A stretch of 9,428 nt of DNA from an uncultured Clostridia bacterium (GCA_946405675.1 CAMJIC010000088.1:1-9428); one strand, 5' to 3'. Positions 1-6,947 are shown, counted from the first letter of the stretch. Made by a program: numbers and translations. The notes: generated from the sequence alone by a model not told the origin.

Positions 1-52
1 TGCGAAGCATCGCCCGATGCGTAACTGTTCAGAACAGGTTCTGAACAGTTAC
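1..52 (-). repeat. Family A dispersed palindromic repeat, copy 1 (with flank)
   Basis: Positions 21-52 are a perfect 15-bp inverted repeat, GTAACTGTTCAGAAC, separated by only 2 bases (AG). Read on the minus strand, the palindrome is followed by GCATCGGGCGATGC and then CTTCGCA, up to the window edge. The same palindrome plus flank recurs at 7070-7120 on the plus strand, with about 45 of 52 bases identical and a 1-base length difference. A core-only copy lies at 2213-2244. Three similar copies in spacers of one 9.4-kb window, two sharing an oriented flank, indicate a dispersed intergenic repeat rather than a gene-specific operator. The element may extend left of the window. It encodes nothing visible; its function is unknown. 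Confidence 0.85.
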
Positions 53-72
53 ATGGAGTAATAATTCAGCCG

Positions 73-108
73 GACAGCGAAGAACAATCTGTGTTCTTCG
101 CTGTCTTT
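73..108 (+). terminator. Strong hairpin, possible terminator of a gene left of the window
   Basis: GACAGCGAAGAACA (73-86) pairs perfectly with 92-105, leaving a 5-base loop, and is followed by TTT and then GC. The 14-bp stem is very stable, but the T-run is short, so factor-independent termination is only probable. It would end rightward transcription entering from the left. By analogy with the usual rpsB-tsf-pyrH order the upstream gene could be tsf, but that gene is outside the window and this is inference. Confidence 0.5.
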
Positions 109-150
109 GCAGGATGTGTGATTTGTTCTGTGCAATAAAGGATTGCTCCT

Positions 151-193
151 ATTGGCGGACAAGCTTGCCGTGCGGGCATGCTTGCCTGCCAAT
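151..193 (-). other. Hairpin just downstream of the acyltransferase gene
   Basis: Bases 151-169 (starting ATTGGCGGACAAGC) pair with 175-193 (ending GCTTGCCTGCCAAT) around a 5-base loop, with 16 of 19 positions complementary. It begins about 10 bases after the stop codon of the leftward acyltransferase gene, so it sits where a 3'-end hairpin should be. On that strand no T-run follows the stem, so it is not a classic intrinsic terminator. It may protect the mRNA end, or be another palindromic element. Confidence 0.45.
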
Positions 194-203
194 GGGGGCA
201 TAA

Positions 204-1265
204 TTACAGGTCAGCCAGGTGCCACAGCCGGATTCTGTCCCAGCGAATGAGCTTGCGCAGGGCTTCCAGGGCCACAGCCAGCCCAAGGCAGAGGACAGTC
301 ATCCATGCAAGAATCAGAATCCAGTTTTTGGGAGAGTAGACAATCCTGGTGAGATAGTGGTCGTAGATAAGTGAATGTGTCAAATATATGGGAAAGGAAT
401 ATTTTCCCAGTATCTCCAGCGGGATCAGGCGCAGCCCGCAAAGATCAACGATCGTGAAGAGCGTCAGTACCAGAAATAACGCGCACAGTCCGTTCATCCA
501 TGGATAGAACCCCCAGCGGATTCGGATCAGGGAGCATCCGATAAACATCAGCAGAAAAACAGCAAGGCATTTCAGTAACCCGGAATGAGTGGTGCAGAAG
601 GTACGAATGTGCGGAATCATGCTGCTTTCTTCCAGGAAGATGCCAAGTGTGAATGTGAACAGATAAAGGCCGACTGCATATGTCTCATCAATTCCAAACA
701 TGGATATCATCGCGGCAAGCACGACAGTGGAGAACCCGAATTGTTCGTAAAGCTTCAGCATAACCGGCATCAGGAAGATCAGGAAAATAGCGAATGAGAG
801 ATACCACCAGGAACCGATCAGCCGGACCGTATCAAAGAAATTCGCCAGGCCAAGGCCGTCGATCACCATCAAAAGGATACCTTTCAGGCGTCCCTCTTTG
901 AAGTATTGGAGCAGGCTGGAAGGTTTCAGAACGGTAGTCAGGATGGCGAACAGATACAGAAAGATAATCGTGCTTTCCAGCTTCAGAAAACGGGAAAGCG
1001 TATACTTCTGCCGCTGCTTTGTATCTAAGGTCTTCATCCTTACGGCCATCCCGTACCCTGTCATGAACACAAAGACAGACACGCATATTTTCGCGTAATA
1101 ACTCAGGGAATTGAGAACCGGCCAGGAGAGGGGGACAGAGGAAACTTCATATCTGTCTACATATCCGGGGGAATTGAAAAACAGGTGGTGGAAGAGCAGC
1201 AATAAAACGGCAGCACCTTTTACGGCCCATGTAACGTGTATGCTGAAATGGGAGTTTGCCTTCAT
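204..1265 (-). CDS. Acyltransferase-3 family membrane protein
   Basis: The product is a 353-residue polytopic membrane protein of the acyltransferase-3 (OafA/YrhL-like) family. These enzymes move acyl groups, often acetyl, from the cytoplasm onto surface sugars, peptidoglycan or other extracytoplasmic acceptors; the substrate cannot be told here. About ten hydrophobic segments are visible. Family features are the first segment with a His pair (residues 26-27, in LLLLFHHLFF), SVFVFMTGYGMA (63-74), and the C-terminal GKYSFPIYLTHSLI (287-300). I chose the ATG at 1265 because AGGAG lies 9 bases upstream (1275-1279). The open frame extends upstream to 1418, but that would translate through the promoter and a repeat. 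The gene runs opposite to the pyrH operon, has lower G+C than its neighbours by spot counts, and looks like an accessory gene placed beside a core operon. Family assignment is firm; substrate and role are unknown. Confidence 0.88.
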   Translation of the reverse strand: MKANSHFSIHVTWAVKGAAVLLLLFHHLFFNSPGYVDRYEVSSVPLSWPVLNSLSYYAKICVSVFVFMTGYGMAVRMKTLDTKQRQKYTLSRFLKLESTIIFLYLFAILTTVLKPSSLLQYFKEGRLKGILLMVIDGLGLANFFDTVRLIGSWWYLSFAIFLIFLMPVMLKLYEQFGFSTVVLAAMISMFGIDETYAVGLYLFTFTLGIFLEESSMIPHIRTFCTTHSGLLKCLAVFLLMFIGCSLIRIRWGFYPWMNGLCALFLVLTLFTIVDLCGLRLIPLEILGKYSFPIYLTHSLIYDHYLTRIVYSPKNWILILAWMTVLCLGLAVALEALRKLIRWDRIRLWHLADL

Positions 1266-1322
1266 GATGTGGATCTCCTGAATGATAACTATTTTTATTC
1301 TCCGTGAAACGGAACCGTAATG

Positions 1323-1351
1323 ATTATAGTAGATAAGGAACTCTCCGTCAA
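1323..1351 (-). promoter_or_regulatory. Sigma-A promoter of the acyltransferase gene
   Basis: On the minus strand TTGACG (1351-1346) is followed by exactly 17 bases and then TATAAT (1328-1323). This is a perfect -10 and a 5-of-6 -35 with ideal spacing. Transcription should start near 1316, about 50 bases before the ATG at 1265. It supports the short start of the acyltransferase, because the longer open frame would cross this promoter. Confidence 0.85.
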
Positions 1352-1365
1352 AGCGCATCAGTGGC

Positions 1366-1399
1366 TGCAAGTCATACCCTGGGCGGGGTGTGACTTGCA
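1366..1399. repeat. Family B palindromic repeat, copy 1
   Basis: TGCAAGTCATACCC (1366-1379) pairs with GGGTGTGACTTGCA (1386-1399) around a 6-base loop; the single mismatch would be a G-U pair in RNA. The arms match the element at 4557-4600, which has a longer loop. A second half-site, GGGATGTGACTTAT, follows directly at 1402-1415. The element lies in the divergent spacer just upstream of the acyltransferase -35, so it could influence that promoter, but its recurrence elsewhere argues for a general repeat. Confidence 0.75.
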
Positions 1400-1414
1400 A
1401 CGGGATGTGACTTA

Positions 1415-1434
1415 TCACTCATGTTCACTCATGT
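1415..1434 (+). repeat. Perfect 10-bp tandem direct repeat upstream of pyrH promoter
   Basis: TCACTCATGT occurs twice back to back (1415-1424 and 1425-1434). It ends about 28 bases before the pyrH -10 element, next to the place of its poor -35. One helical turn between units would suit side-by-side binding of a regulator, but it may also be chance or debris of the adjacent repeat. Confidence 0.6.
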
Positions 1435-1439
1435 GTCTA

Positions 1440-1468
1440 TGGATTTGCTTTCCGGGATATGGTATGAT
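1440..1468 (+). promoter_or_regulatory. Probable extended -10 promoter of the pyrH operon
   Basis: TATGAT (1463-1468) is preceded by TG one base upstream (1460-1461), forming an extended -10. The -35 position 17 bases upstream reads TGGATT and matches only 3 of 6. It is the best promoter candidate between the divergent acyltransferase promoter and pyrH, giving a leader of roughly 30 bases. Some transcription may also enter from genes left of the window. Confidence 0.5.
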
Positions 1469-1505
1469 TGTCCGTAACAAATGAATCCAGCCGGAGGGAC
1501 ATAAC

Positions 1506-2201
1506 ATGAAACGAGTATTGCTGAAATTGAGCGGTGAGGCGCTTGCCGGGGAGAAGAAGACCGGTTTTGATGAGCAGACGGTTCTTGGAATTGCAGCTCA
1601 GGTGAAGGAGCTTGTGCTGGAGGGGATGCAGATCGCCGTTGTGACGGGCGGAGGCAACTTCTGGAGGGGACGTTCCAGCGGGAATATGGAGCGGACGAAG
1701 GCGGACCAGATCGGGATGCTGGCAACCATCATGAATTGTATCTATGTCTCTGAGATCTTCCGTTCACAGGGGCTTAGGACGAGAGTGATGACTCCTTTTG
1801 TCTGCGGCAACTTTACGGAGTTGTTCTCCAAAGACGCGGCTGTGGGAGCCCTGGAGCAGGGCGAGGTTGTATTCTTTGCGGGAGGGACGGGACATCCGTA
1901 CTTCTCAACGGATACGGCAACGCTTCTGCGTGCGATCGAGATTGAGGCGGAGCAGATCCTCCTGGCGAAGTCAGTGGACGGTGTCTATGATGATGACCCA
2001 AAGGACAATCCGAAGGCCCATAAGTATGAGACGATTACGATCGACGAGGTGATCGCGGAGGGACTGAAGGTGGTCGATATGACGGCATCCATCCTGGCCA
2101 GGGAGAACCGGATGCCGATGTATGTATTTGGGCTGAATGAGGAAAACAGTATCCTGCGTGCTGCGCGGGGCGAGATTGACGGGACGCTTGTCACTGTATA
2201 A
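1506..2201 (+). CDS. pyrH: UMP kinase (uridylate kinase)
   Basis: This cytoplasmic enzyme phosphorylates UMP to UDP with ATP, the committed step towards UTP and CTP, and belongs to the amino-acid-kinase fold typical of bacterial (not eukaryotic) UMP kinases. It has 231 residues, the normal length. Visible motifs are KLSGE near the N-terminus (7-11), the glycine-rich GGGNFWRG (48-55), GTGHPYFSTDTA (127-138) in the UMP/ATP region, and KSVDGVYDDDPK (155-166). The ATG at 1506 has GGAGGG 7 bases upstream (1493-1498). It is the first gene of the rightward core operon; frr follows after 79 bases containing a palindromic repeat. Bacterial members are hexamers, usually activated by GTP and inhibited by UTP; this is family knowledge. 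Confidence 0.97.
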   Translation: MKRVLLKLSGEALAGEKKTGFDEQTVLGIAAQVKELVLEGMQIAVVTGGGNFWRGRSSGNMERTKADQIGMLATIMNCIYVSEIFRSQGLRTRVMTPFVCGNFTELFSKDAAVGALEQGEVVFFAGGTGHPYFSTDTATLLRAIEIEAEQILLAKSVDGVYDDDPKDNPKAHKYETITIDEVIAEGLKVVDMTASILARENRMPMYVFGLNEENSILRAARGEIDGTLVTV

Positions 2202-2212
2202 AGTATTGTTTT

Positions 2213-2244
2213 GCAACTGTTCAGAACAGGCTTTGAACAGTGAC
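2213..2244. repeat. Family A palindromic repeat, copy 2 (core only)
   Basis: The 32-base stretch aligns without gaps to the 21-52 palindrome. It begins GCAACTGTTCAGAAC, has the same AG centre, and ends GCTTTGAACAGTGAC. Several arm positions no longer pair, so the hairpin is weaker than in copies 1 and 3. The GCATCGGGC flank of the other copies is absent. It sits inside the operon between pyrH and frr, 11 bases after the pyrH stop, and could act as a processing or pausing hairpin. Confidence 0.8.
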
Positions 2245-2280
2245 GATCAGTTTTGATAAAGGAAAGAAAGGAGAAGGAAT

Positions 2281-2829
2281 ATGGACAGCAGACTGAAGCC
2301 TTATGTGGAGAAGATGAGCAAGACGCTTTCAAACCTGGAGGAGGAGTTCAAGACGATCCGTGCCGGCCGCGCGAATCCTGCCGTGATCAGTAAGGTCCGG
2401 GTCGATTATTACGGTTCGCCTGTTCCCGTCTCTCAGGTAGGTAATGTCACGGTTCCGGAAGCGCGCATCCTCCAGATTGCTCCGTGGGAACCCAATATGA
2501 TCAAAGAGGTGATCAAGGCCATCAATATGGCTGATATCGGAATCAATCCTACCACGGACGGGAAAGTGATCCGCATGGTGTTCCCGGAGCTGACAGAGGA
2601 ACGCAGGAAAGACCTTACAAAGGATGTGAAGAAGAAGGGTGAAGCTGCGAAGGTTGCGGTGCGCAATATCCGGCGTGACGCGGATAAGTCATTCAAGAAG
2701 CTGAAGGATGAGATCTCGGAGGATGAGGTTGCTGATCTTCAGGACGATCTTCAGAAAGAGACAGACGCGAAGATCAAGGAGATCGACAAGATGGTCGAAG
2801 AGAAGTCCAAGGATATCCTGACGGTCTGA
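2281..2829 (+). CDS. frr: Ribosome recycling factor
   Basis: RRF, together with EF-G, splits post-termination ribosomes so that subunits can be reused; it is essential and cytoplasmic. The product has 182 residues, close to the usual 185. The N- and C-terminal parts (about 1-30 and 105-182) would form the three-helix domain I, with the beta-rich domain II between. Diagnostic motifs are TIRAGRANP (25-33), FPELTEERRKDL (101-112) and RNIRRDA (128-134). The ATG at 2281 has AAAGGAG 7 bases upstream (2267-2273). It lies between pyrH and uppS in the order standard for Firmicutes. Nothing is missing. Confidence 0.97.
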   Translation: MDSRLKPYVEKMSKTLSNLEEEFKTIRAGRANPAVISKVRVDYYGSPVPVSQVGNVTVPEARILQIAPWEPNMIKEVIKAINMADIGINPTTDGKVIRMVFPELTEERRKDLTKDVKKKGEAAKVAVRNIRRDADKSFKKLKDEISEDEVADLQDDLQKETDAKIKEIDKMVEEKSKDILTV

Positions 2830-2867
2830 GCCTTCATGCCGGCCACATGTATTTTGTATTTCACAGG

Positions 2868-2907
2868 AGGCTGCCGATACGGGAAGACCCCGCCAGGCAG
2901 CCTTTTC
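2868..2907 (+). terminator. Hairpin with T-tract between frr and uppS (attenuator or terminator)
   Basis: AGGCTGCC (2868-2875) pairs perfectly with GGCAGCCT (2896-2903), and an inner stem, CGGG (2880-2883) with CCCG (2889-2892), caps the loop. TTTT then C follows the last pair. This is a plausible intrinsic terminator inside the operon, 38 bases after the frr stop. With no clear promoter in front of uppS, partial read-through is the simplest reading. Confidence 0.6.
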
Positions 2908-2946
2908 TCCTGATTGGAAAAATCTAAAACGAGGAAGGAGCATATG

Positions 2947-3666
2947 ATGGAGATACCACGTCATGTGGCGATCATTCTGGATGGGAACGGCCGCTGGGCG
3001 AAATCCAGAAATATGCCGCGCAATTACGGACATGTCAAAGGCGCTGCTAACGTAGAGGTAATCTGCCGGGCGGCGGATGACCTGGGCATCAAATATCTGA
3101 CGGTCTACCTGTTCTCCACTGAGAACTGGAGGCGCAGCCAGGATGAAGTGAAGGCTTTGATGAAGCTCTTTCACAGCTATACCCGCACCGCGATCCGCCA
3201 GGCGCGGGAAAATAATATGCGCTGCCGGGTTCTCGGGAAGGAAGATGAGCTGGATGATACCCTCAGGAAGAACCTCCGGGAACTGGTGGAGAGCTCCAGG
3301 AACAATACAGGACTGAACTTTCAGCTTGCCATCAATTACGGAAGCCGTGATGAGATCGTCAGGGCAGTCCGGAAGCTGTCAGAGGACGTGAAGACAGGAA
3401 GGATCGGTGATCCGTCACAGATTACGGAGGAGACGATTTCTTCTTACCTGGATACGGCGGATATTCCGGATCCGGACCTTCTGATCCGGACGAGCGGAGA
3501 GATGCGGCTGAGCAATTATCTGATGTGGCAGCTGTCATACGCGGAGCTGTATTTTACCAAGACACCATGGCCTGCATTTTCCAAAAAAGACCTGGAGCTT
3601 GCGATCGAGGAATACAATCGCCGTACACGGCGTTACGGCGGCCTGAAAAAAGGTGAGGAGGACTGA
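2947..3666 (+). CDS. uppS: Isoprenyl transferase / undecaprenyl diphosphate synthase
   Basis: This cis-prenyltransferase extends farnesyl diphosphate with isopentenyl diphosphate units to C55 undecaprenyl diphosphate, the carrier lipid for peptidoglycan and wall polymers. The 239-residue product shows HVAIILDGNGRWAKS (6-20) with the catalytic Asp12, FSTENW (56-61), AINYGSRDEI (128-137) and the diphosphate-binding RTSGEMRLSN (181-190) followed by AELYFT. Two adjacent ATGs exist. I prefer 2947 because AGGAG (2936-2940) is 6 bases upstream; from the ATG at 2944 it would be only 3 bases away. A TTG at 2914 is open but would place translation before the ribosome binding site. The gene is followed after 5 bases by cdsA. 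Chain length is inferred from the family. Confidence 0.95.
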   Translation: MEIPRHVAIILDGNGRWAKSRNMPRNYGHVKGAANVEVICRAADDLGIKYLTVYLFSTENWRRSQDEVKALMKLFHSYTRTAIRQARENNMRCRVLGKEDELDDTLRKNLRELVESSRNNTGLNFQLAINYGSRDEIVRAVRKLSEDVKTGRIGDPSQITEETISSYLDTADIPDPDLLIRTSGEMRLSNYLMWQLSYAELYFTKTPWPAFSKKDLELAIEEYNRRTRRYGGLKKGEED

Positions 3667-3671
3667 TTGAT

Positions 3672-4484
3672 ATGTTTGTCACCAGACTGATCAGCGGGGT
3701 GATCCTGCTGGCTATCATGATCGGCGCAGTTTGTCTGGGAGGGCCTGTGCTGTACGCTTTTCTGCTGGTCATTTCGCTGATCGGGATGTTTGAACTGTAC
3801 CGGGCCGTGGGAGTCAGGAAGAGATCGGAAAATCTTCTGACCATCATTGCCTATGCCGGAGCGATCGGATTCTATGTACTGGTCTGGTTTGGCCGGAGGG
3901 ATTATTACCTGCCCGGTATCCTGGCCGCGATGATCGCGCTGCTGTTTATCTATGTGTTCCTGTATCCGAACTATCACGCAGATCAGGTCATGGCGGCTTT
4001 TTTCGGAATTGTGTATGTGGCGGTCAGCCTGAGTTTCATCTATCAGACCAGGGCGTTGAAGGACGGAGCGTTTTCGGTCTGGCTGATCTTTATCTGCTCC
4101 TGGGGATGCGATACGATGGCCTATGTGACAGGCCGGCTGTTTGGGAAGCATAAGCTGGCACCTGTCCTGAGTCCGAAGAAAACCGTGGAGGGAGCGATTG
4201 GAGGCGTGGCAGGAGCAGCTGTGATCGGCGGGATCTATGCGGCCTGCGTGGGACGCTTCATGACCACCGGCGTGAATACCATTCTGGTCTTTCCGCTGAT
4301 CAGTGCGGTCGGGGCCCTTGTCTCCATGGTCGGCGACCTGGCGGCGTCCGCGATCAAGAGGAACCATAATATCAAGGATTATGGGAAGCTGATCCCGGGA
4401 CATGGCGGGATTCTTGACCGTTATGATTCGGTCATCATTACTGCGCCGATCATCTACCTGCTTGCATACATCACCGTGGTATGA
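3672..4484 (+). CDS. cdsA: Phosphatidate cytidylyltransferase (CDP-diacylglycerol synthase)
   Basis: This integral membrane enzyme converts phosphatidic acid and CTP to CDP-diacylglycerol, the precursor of the main phospholipids. It has 270 residues with multiple hydrophobic segments. The full family signature is present at 226-252, beginning SAIKRNHNIKDYGK and continuing IPGHGGILDRYD, with the metal-binding Asp residues. LSPKKTVEG (166-174) is another conserved block. The start at 3672 follows the uppS stop by 5 bases, and its AGGAGG (3656-3661) lies within the end of uppS, so the two genes are likely translationally coupled. CTP ultimately depends on pyrH in the same operon. Downstream is a structured 174-base spacer before dxr. 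Confidence 0.96.
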   Translation: MFVTRLISGVILLAIMIGAVCLGGPVLYAFLLVISLIGMFELYRAVGVRKRSENLLTIIAYAGAIGFYVLVWFGRRDYYLPGILAAMIALLFIYVFLYPNYHADQVMAAFFGIVYVAVSLSFIYQTRALKDGAFSVWLIFICSWGCDTMAYVTGRLFGKHKLAPVLSPKKTVEGAIGGVAGAAVIGGIYAACVGRFMTTGVNTILVFPLISAVGALVSMVGDLAASAIKRNHNIKDYGKLIPGHGGILDRYDSVIITAPIIYLLAYITVV

Positions 4485-4501
4485 GGGAGATGGCGCCCCG
4501 A

Positions 4502-4541
4502 AGCCTGCCCCGCTGGCAGCGGGATCCCGGGACACCAGGCT
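4502..4541. other. G+C-rich hairpin after cdsA
   Basis: AGCCTG (4502-4507) pairs with CAGGCT (4536-4541), and inside it CCCGC (4509-4513) pairs with GCGGG (4519-4523). It begins 18 bases after the cdsA stop. No T-run follows, so it is not a typical terminator. The inner CCCGCTGGC block is shared with the family B repeat at 4578-4586 and with 6948-6956, so it may be a degraded repeat. Confidence 0.45.
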
Positions 4542-4556
4542 GGAACGGGAGCATTG

Positions 4557-4600
4557 CAAGTCACACCCACAGGCCGACCCGCTGGCGGGGGTGTGACTTG
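4557..4600. repeat. Family B palindromic repeat, copy 2
   Basis: CAAGTCACACCC (4557-4568) pairs perfectly with GGGTGTGACTTG (4589-4600). Two further A-T pairs and a G-U pair extend the stem outward. The arms equal those at 1366-1399, and the whole 44 bases align, in reverse orientation and without gaps, to 9241-9284 (about three quarters identical). It lies in the cdsA-dxr spacer, 58 bases before the dxr start. As an intergenic hairpin it could affect read-through or mRNA processing; no specific role is shown. Confidence 0.8.
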
Positions 4601-4658
4601 TAACTGCAAAACACAGATACGACAAAGATCATCCTGACTTTGAAGGAGCGAAAAGAGC

Positions 4659-5798
4659 ATGAAAAGACTATCCATTCTGGGAAGCACGGGTTCAATCGGA
4701 ACGCAGACCCTCGATGTGGTAAGGCATCATCCGGATCTTCAGGTCACTGCCCTGGCGGCCGGTAAAAATGTGTCGAAGCTGGAGGAGCAGATCCGGGAGT
4801 TCAGGCCGCGCCTTGCCGCGCTGGCGGATGAGGCCGATGCAAGGGATCTTCGCGCCCGCGTGAAGGATCTGGATGTTACCGTCGTAAGCGGCATGGACGG
4901 CCTGATTGAGGCTGCGTCCTTCAAGGATGCTGACATGACCGTGACGGCGATTGTCGGCATGATCGGAATCCAGCCGACAATCGCGGCGATCCGTGCGGGA
5001 AAGGATATCGCACTGGCCAATAAGGAGACGCTTGTTACGGCGGGGCATCTCATCATGCCCCTGGCCAGGGAGTGCGGGGTGAAGATCCTGCCGGTGGATT
5101 CCGAGCATTCAGCGATCTTTCAGTCGCTGAACGGGGAAAACTATGACAGGATTGAGAAGCTTCTTCTCACCTGCTCCGGCGGCCCTTTCCGGGGGAGAAG
5201 CCTTGACGACCTGGAGGCGGTTACGGTTGAGGATGCTCTGAAGCATCCGAACTGGAGCATGGGTCCCAAGATCACGGTGGACAGTGCGACCCTGGTCAAT
5301 AAGGGACTGGAGGTCATGGAGGCGGGATGGCTGTTTGGAGTGGACTGCGACAGGATCGAAGTAGTTGTTCAGCCGCAGAGCGTGATCCACTCGGCAGTGC
5401 AGTTTGTGGACGGGGCGGTGATCGCCCAGATGGGGACGCCGGACATGCGCCTGCCGATCCAGTATGCCCTGTTCTGGCCGGACAGGCGGGGGATGGACAC
5501 AGAACGGCTTGATCTGTTTGCCCTGCGGCATCTGACATTTGAACGGCCGGATACCTCCGTGTTCAGGGGGCTGCCCCTTGCGGTCAGGGCAATGAAGGAG
5601 GGCGGAAGCATGCCGACCGTTTTTAATGCGGCGAATGAAAAGGCGGTCAGGAAGTTCCTGAAAGGGGAAATCGCATTTATGGATATTTACCGGATCATAG
5701 AATCCTGTATGGATGCCCATACGGTATTGCCTGATCCTGATGTCCCCGCCATCCTGGAGGTGGAAAAAGAAGTGTATGCGGAGATCGATCGGTTATGA
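4659..5798 (+). CDS. dxr: 1-deoxy-D-xylulose 5-phosphate reductoisomerase
   Basis: Dxr converts DXP to 2-C-methyl-D-erythritol 4-phosphate with NADPH and a divalent metal. It is the committed step of the MEP isoprenoid pathway and the target of fosmidomycin. The 379-residue cytoplasmic product has the NADPH loop GSTGSIG (8-14), LANKETLV (119-126), PVDSEHSAIF (145-154) with metal ligands Asp147 and Glu149, TCSGGPFR (171-178), and HPNWSMGPK (196-204) followed by NKGLEVMEA with Glu218 as third ligand. The ATG at 4659 has AAGGAG 10 bases upstream (4643-4648). Its last four bases overlap the start of rseP. Pathway output supplies the substrates of UppS encoded upstream. Confidence 0.97.
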   Translation: MKRLSILGSTGSIGTQTLDVVRHHPDLQVTALAAGKNVSKLEEQIREFRPRLAALADEADARDLRARVKDLDVTVVSGMDGLIEAASFKDADMTVTAIVGMIGIQPTIAAIRAGKDIALANKETLVTAGHLIMPLARECGVKILPVDSEHSAIFQSLNGENYDRIEKLLLTCSGGPFRGRSLDDLEAVTVEDALKHPNWSMGPKITVDSATLVNKGLEVMEAGWLFGVDCDRIEVVVQPQSVIHSAVQFVDGAVIAQMGTPDMRLPIQYALFWPDRRGMDTERLDLFALRHLTFERPDTSVFRGLPLAVRAMKEGGSMPTVFNAANEKAVRKFLKGEIAFMDIYRIIESCMDAHTVLPDPDVPAILEVEKEVYAEIDRL

Positions 5799-6877
5799 GT
5801 ATTATCATTGCGGTAATAATCTTCAGCGTGATTGTGCTGTTTCATGAATTCGGACATTTTTCCATGGCACGCTTATGCGGTGTCGAGGTGCTGGAATTCT
5901 CCCTTGGAATGGGGCCCAGGCTGCTGAGCCATGTCAGCAGAAAAAGCAATACCCGTTACAGTGTCAAGCTCCTGCCTTTCGGCGGGAGCTGCCTGATGAA
6001 GGGCGAGGACGGAGATGATATGACACCGGGGGCATTCGGGACGAAAAAGATCTGGCAGAGGATCCTGATCGTTGCCGCAGGCCCGGTTTTTAACTTTATC
6101 CTTGCTTTTCTGTTTGCGGCGATCATCATCGGGTCTGCCGGGTATGACGCCTCTGTGCCGGAATATCTGACGGAGGACTCTCCACTGGCAAAAGCCGGGA
6201 TCGTGCGGGGAGACACGATCACGTCAATTGACGGGCGCAGGATTACGATCTACAGGGATATTGCGAATTATGTAACCTTTGACCTTGATGCGAGACAGTC
6301 GGCCCGGACGGCAGGGGCATGGAAAGCGGTTCAGATTCCGGTAGAGTGGGAACATGACGGGAAGAAGATGGATGCCATGGTCACGCTGGGCAGCACACAG
6401 GGATCCACGGCGTCAGTCCTGGGAATGTATGGCGGCGGTCGTTTTTCGGCCCATGGCAATGTCTTTGTGATCCTGCGCTACTCCCTCTATGAGGTGAAAT
6501 ACTGGATCGGCACCACCCTTTCGAGCCTTGCCATGATCGGGAGAGGGAGGGTATCCGTGGATGACGTTTCCGGGCCGGTGGGCATCGTAGGGGCCATCAG
6601 CGACACCTATAAGGAAACCAGAAAAGAAGGGGTGTTCATGCTGTTTCTGAATATGCTGAACATGGCAATCCTGCTTTCGGCAAATCTGGGTGTCATGAAC
6701 CTGATCCCCTTCCCGGCCCTGGATGGAGGAAGAATCGTGCTCCTCATCGTGGAAGGCATCCGAAAGAAAAAGCTGGGAGAAAACATCGAGGCGTATATCA
6801 ATCTTGCCGGTTTTGCGGTTCTGATGGGTGTCATGGTGTTTATCATGTTCAATGACATCCGTAAGATCATCACCTGA
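5795..6877 (+). CDS. rseP: Site-2 protease, RseP/RasP-type zinc metalloprotease
   Basis: This intramembrane zinc protease performs regulated intramembrane proteolysis, for example of anti-sigma factors or signal-peptide remnants (RasP in Bacillus). The 360-residue protein has HEFGH (17-21) in the first membrane segment, supplying two zinc ligands and the catalytic Glu18. A second membrane segment lies near 90-114, a PDZ-like domain at about 119-200, and NLIPFPALDGGRI (302-314) supplies the third zinc ligand, Asp310, in a late membrane segment. A final membrane helix lies near 333-352. The start overlaps the dxr stop by four bases (ATGA), with only a weak GGAG 11 bases upstream, so translation is probably coupled to dxr. 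Natural substrates cannot be deduced here. Confidence 0.95.
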   Translation: MSIIIAVIIFSVIVLFHEFGHFSMARLCGVEVLEFSLGMGPRLLSHVSRKSNTRYSVKLLPFGGSCLMKGEDGDDMTPGAFGTKKIWQRILIVAAGPVFNFILAFLFAAIIIGSAGYDASVPEYLTEDSPLAKAGIVRGDTITSIDGRRITIYRDIANYVTFDLDARQSARTAGAWKAVQIPVEWEHDGKKMDAMVTLGSTQGSTASVLGMYGGGRFSAHGNVFVILRYSLYEVKYWIGTTLSSLAMIGRGRVSVDDVSGPVGIVGAISDTYKETRKEGVFMLFLNMLNMAILLSANLGVMNLIPFPALDGGRIVLLIVEGIRKKKLGENIEAYINLAGFAVLMGVMVFIMFNDIRKIIT

Positions 6878-6884
6878 AATCAGC

Positions 6885-6923
6885 AGCACGGGAAGGAAAC
6901 TTCAGCAAGTCTTCCCGTGCTTT
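6885..6923 (+). terminator. Terminator hairpin after rseP
   Basis: AGCACGGGAAG (6885-6895) pairs perfectly with CTTCCCGTGCT (6911-6921), and inside it ACTT (6899-6902) pairs with AAGT (6907-6910) around CAGC. TTT follows and then GG. It starts 7 bases after the rseP stop and is the best candidate for the 3' end of the pyrH-rseP transcription unit. The short T-run means efficiency is uncertain. Confidence 0.7.
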
Positions 6924-6947
6924 GGAGTGGCTTCATTCGCCGGCAGT

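Noticed and set aside
21..52. Family A palindrome as a LexA box (GAAC...GTTC)
   Set aside because: The spacing is 2 bases instead of 4, and copies occur at unrelated genes.
1266..1418. N-terminal extension of the acyltransferase to an ATG at 1418
   Set aside because: It would translate through the gene's own TTGACG-N17-TATAAT promoter and the family B repeat; the ATG at 1265 has a good AGGAG.
2914..2946. TTG start for uppS
   Set aside because: The ribosome binding site GGAAGGAG lies inside this extension, and family proteins start near MEIPRHVAII.
3633..4625. 330-codon minus-strand open frame opposite cdsA
   Set aside because: It is a shadow of cdsA, rich in Asp, His, Arg and Gln as antisense frames often are, and cdsA has its full family signature.
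4598..4640. A separate promoter in front of dxr
   Set aside because: TTGTAA is present, but no acceptable -10 follows at 16-18 bases.
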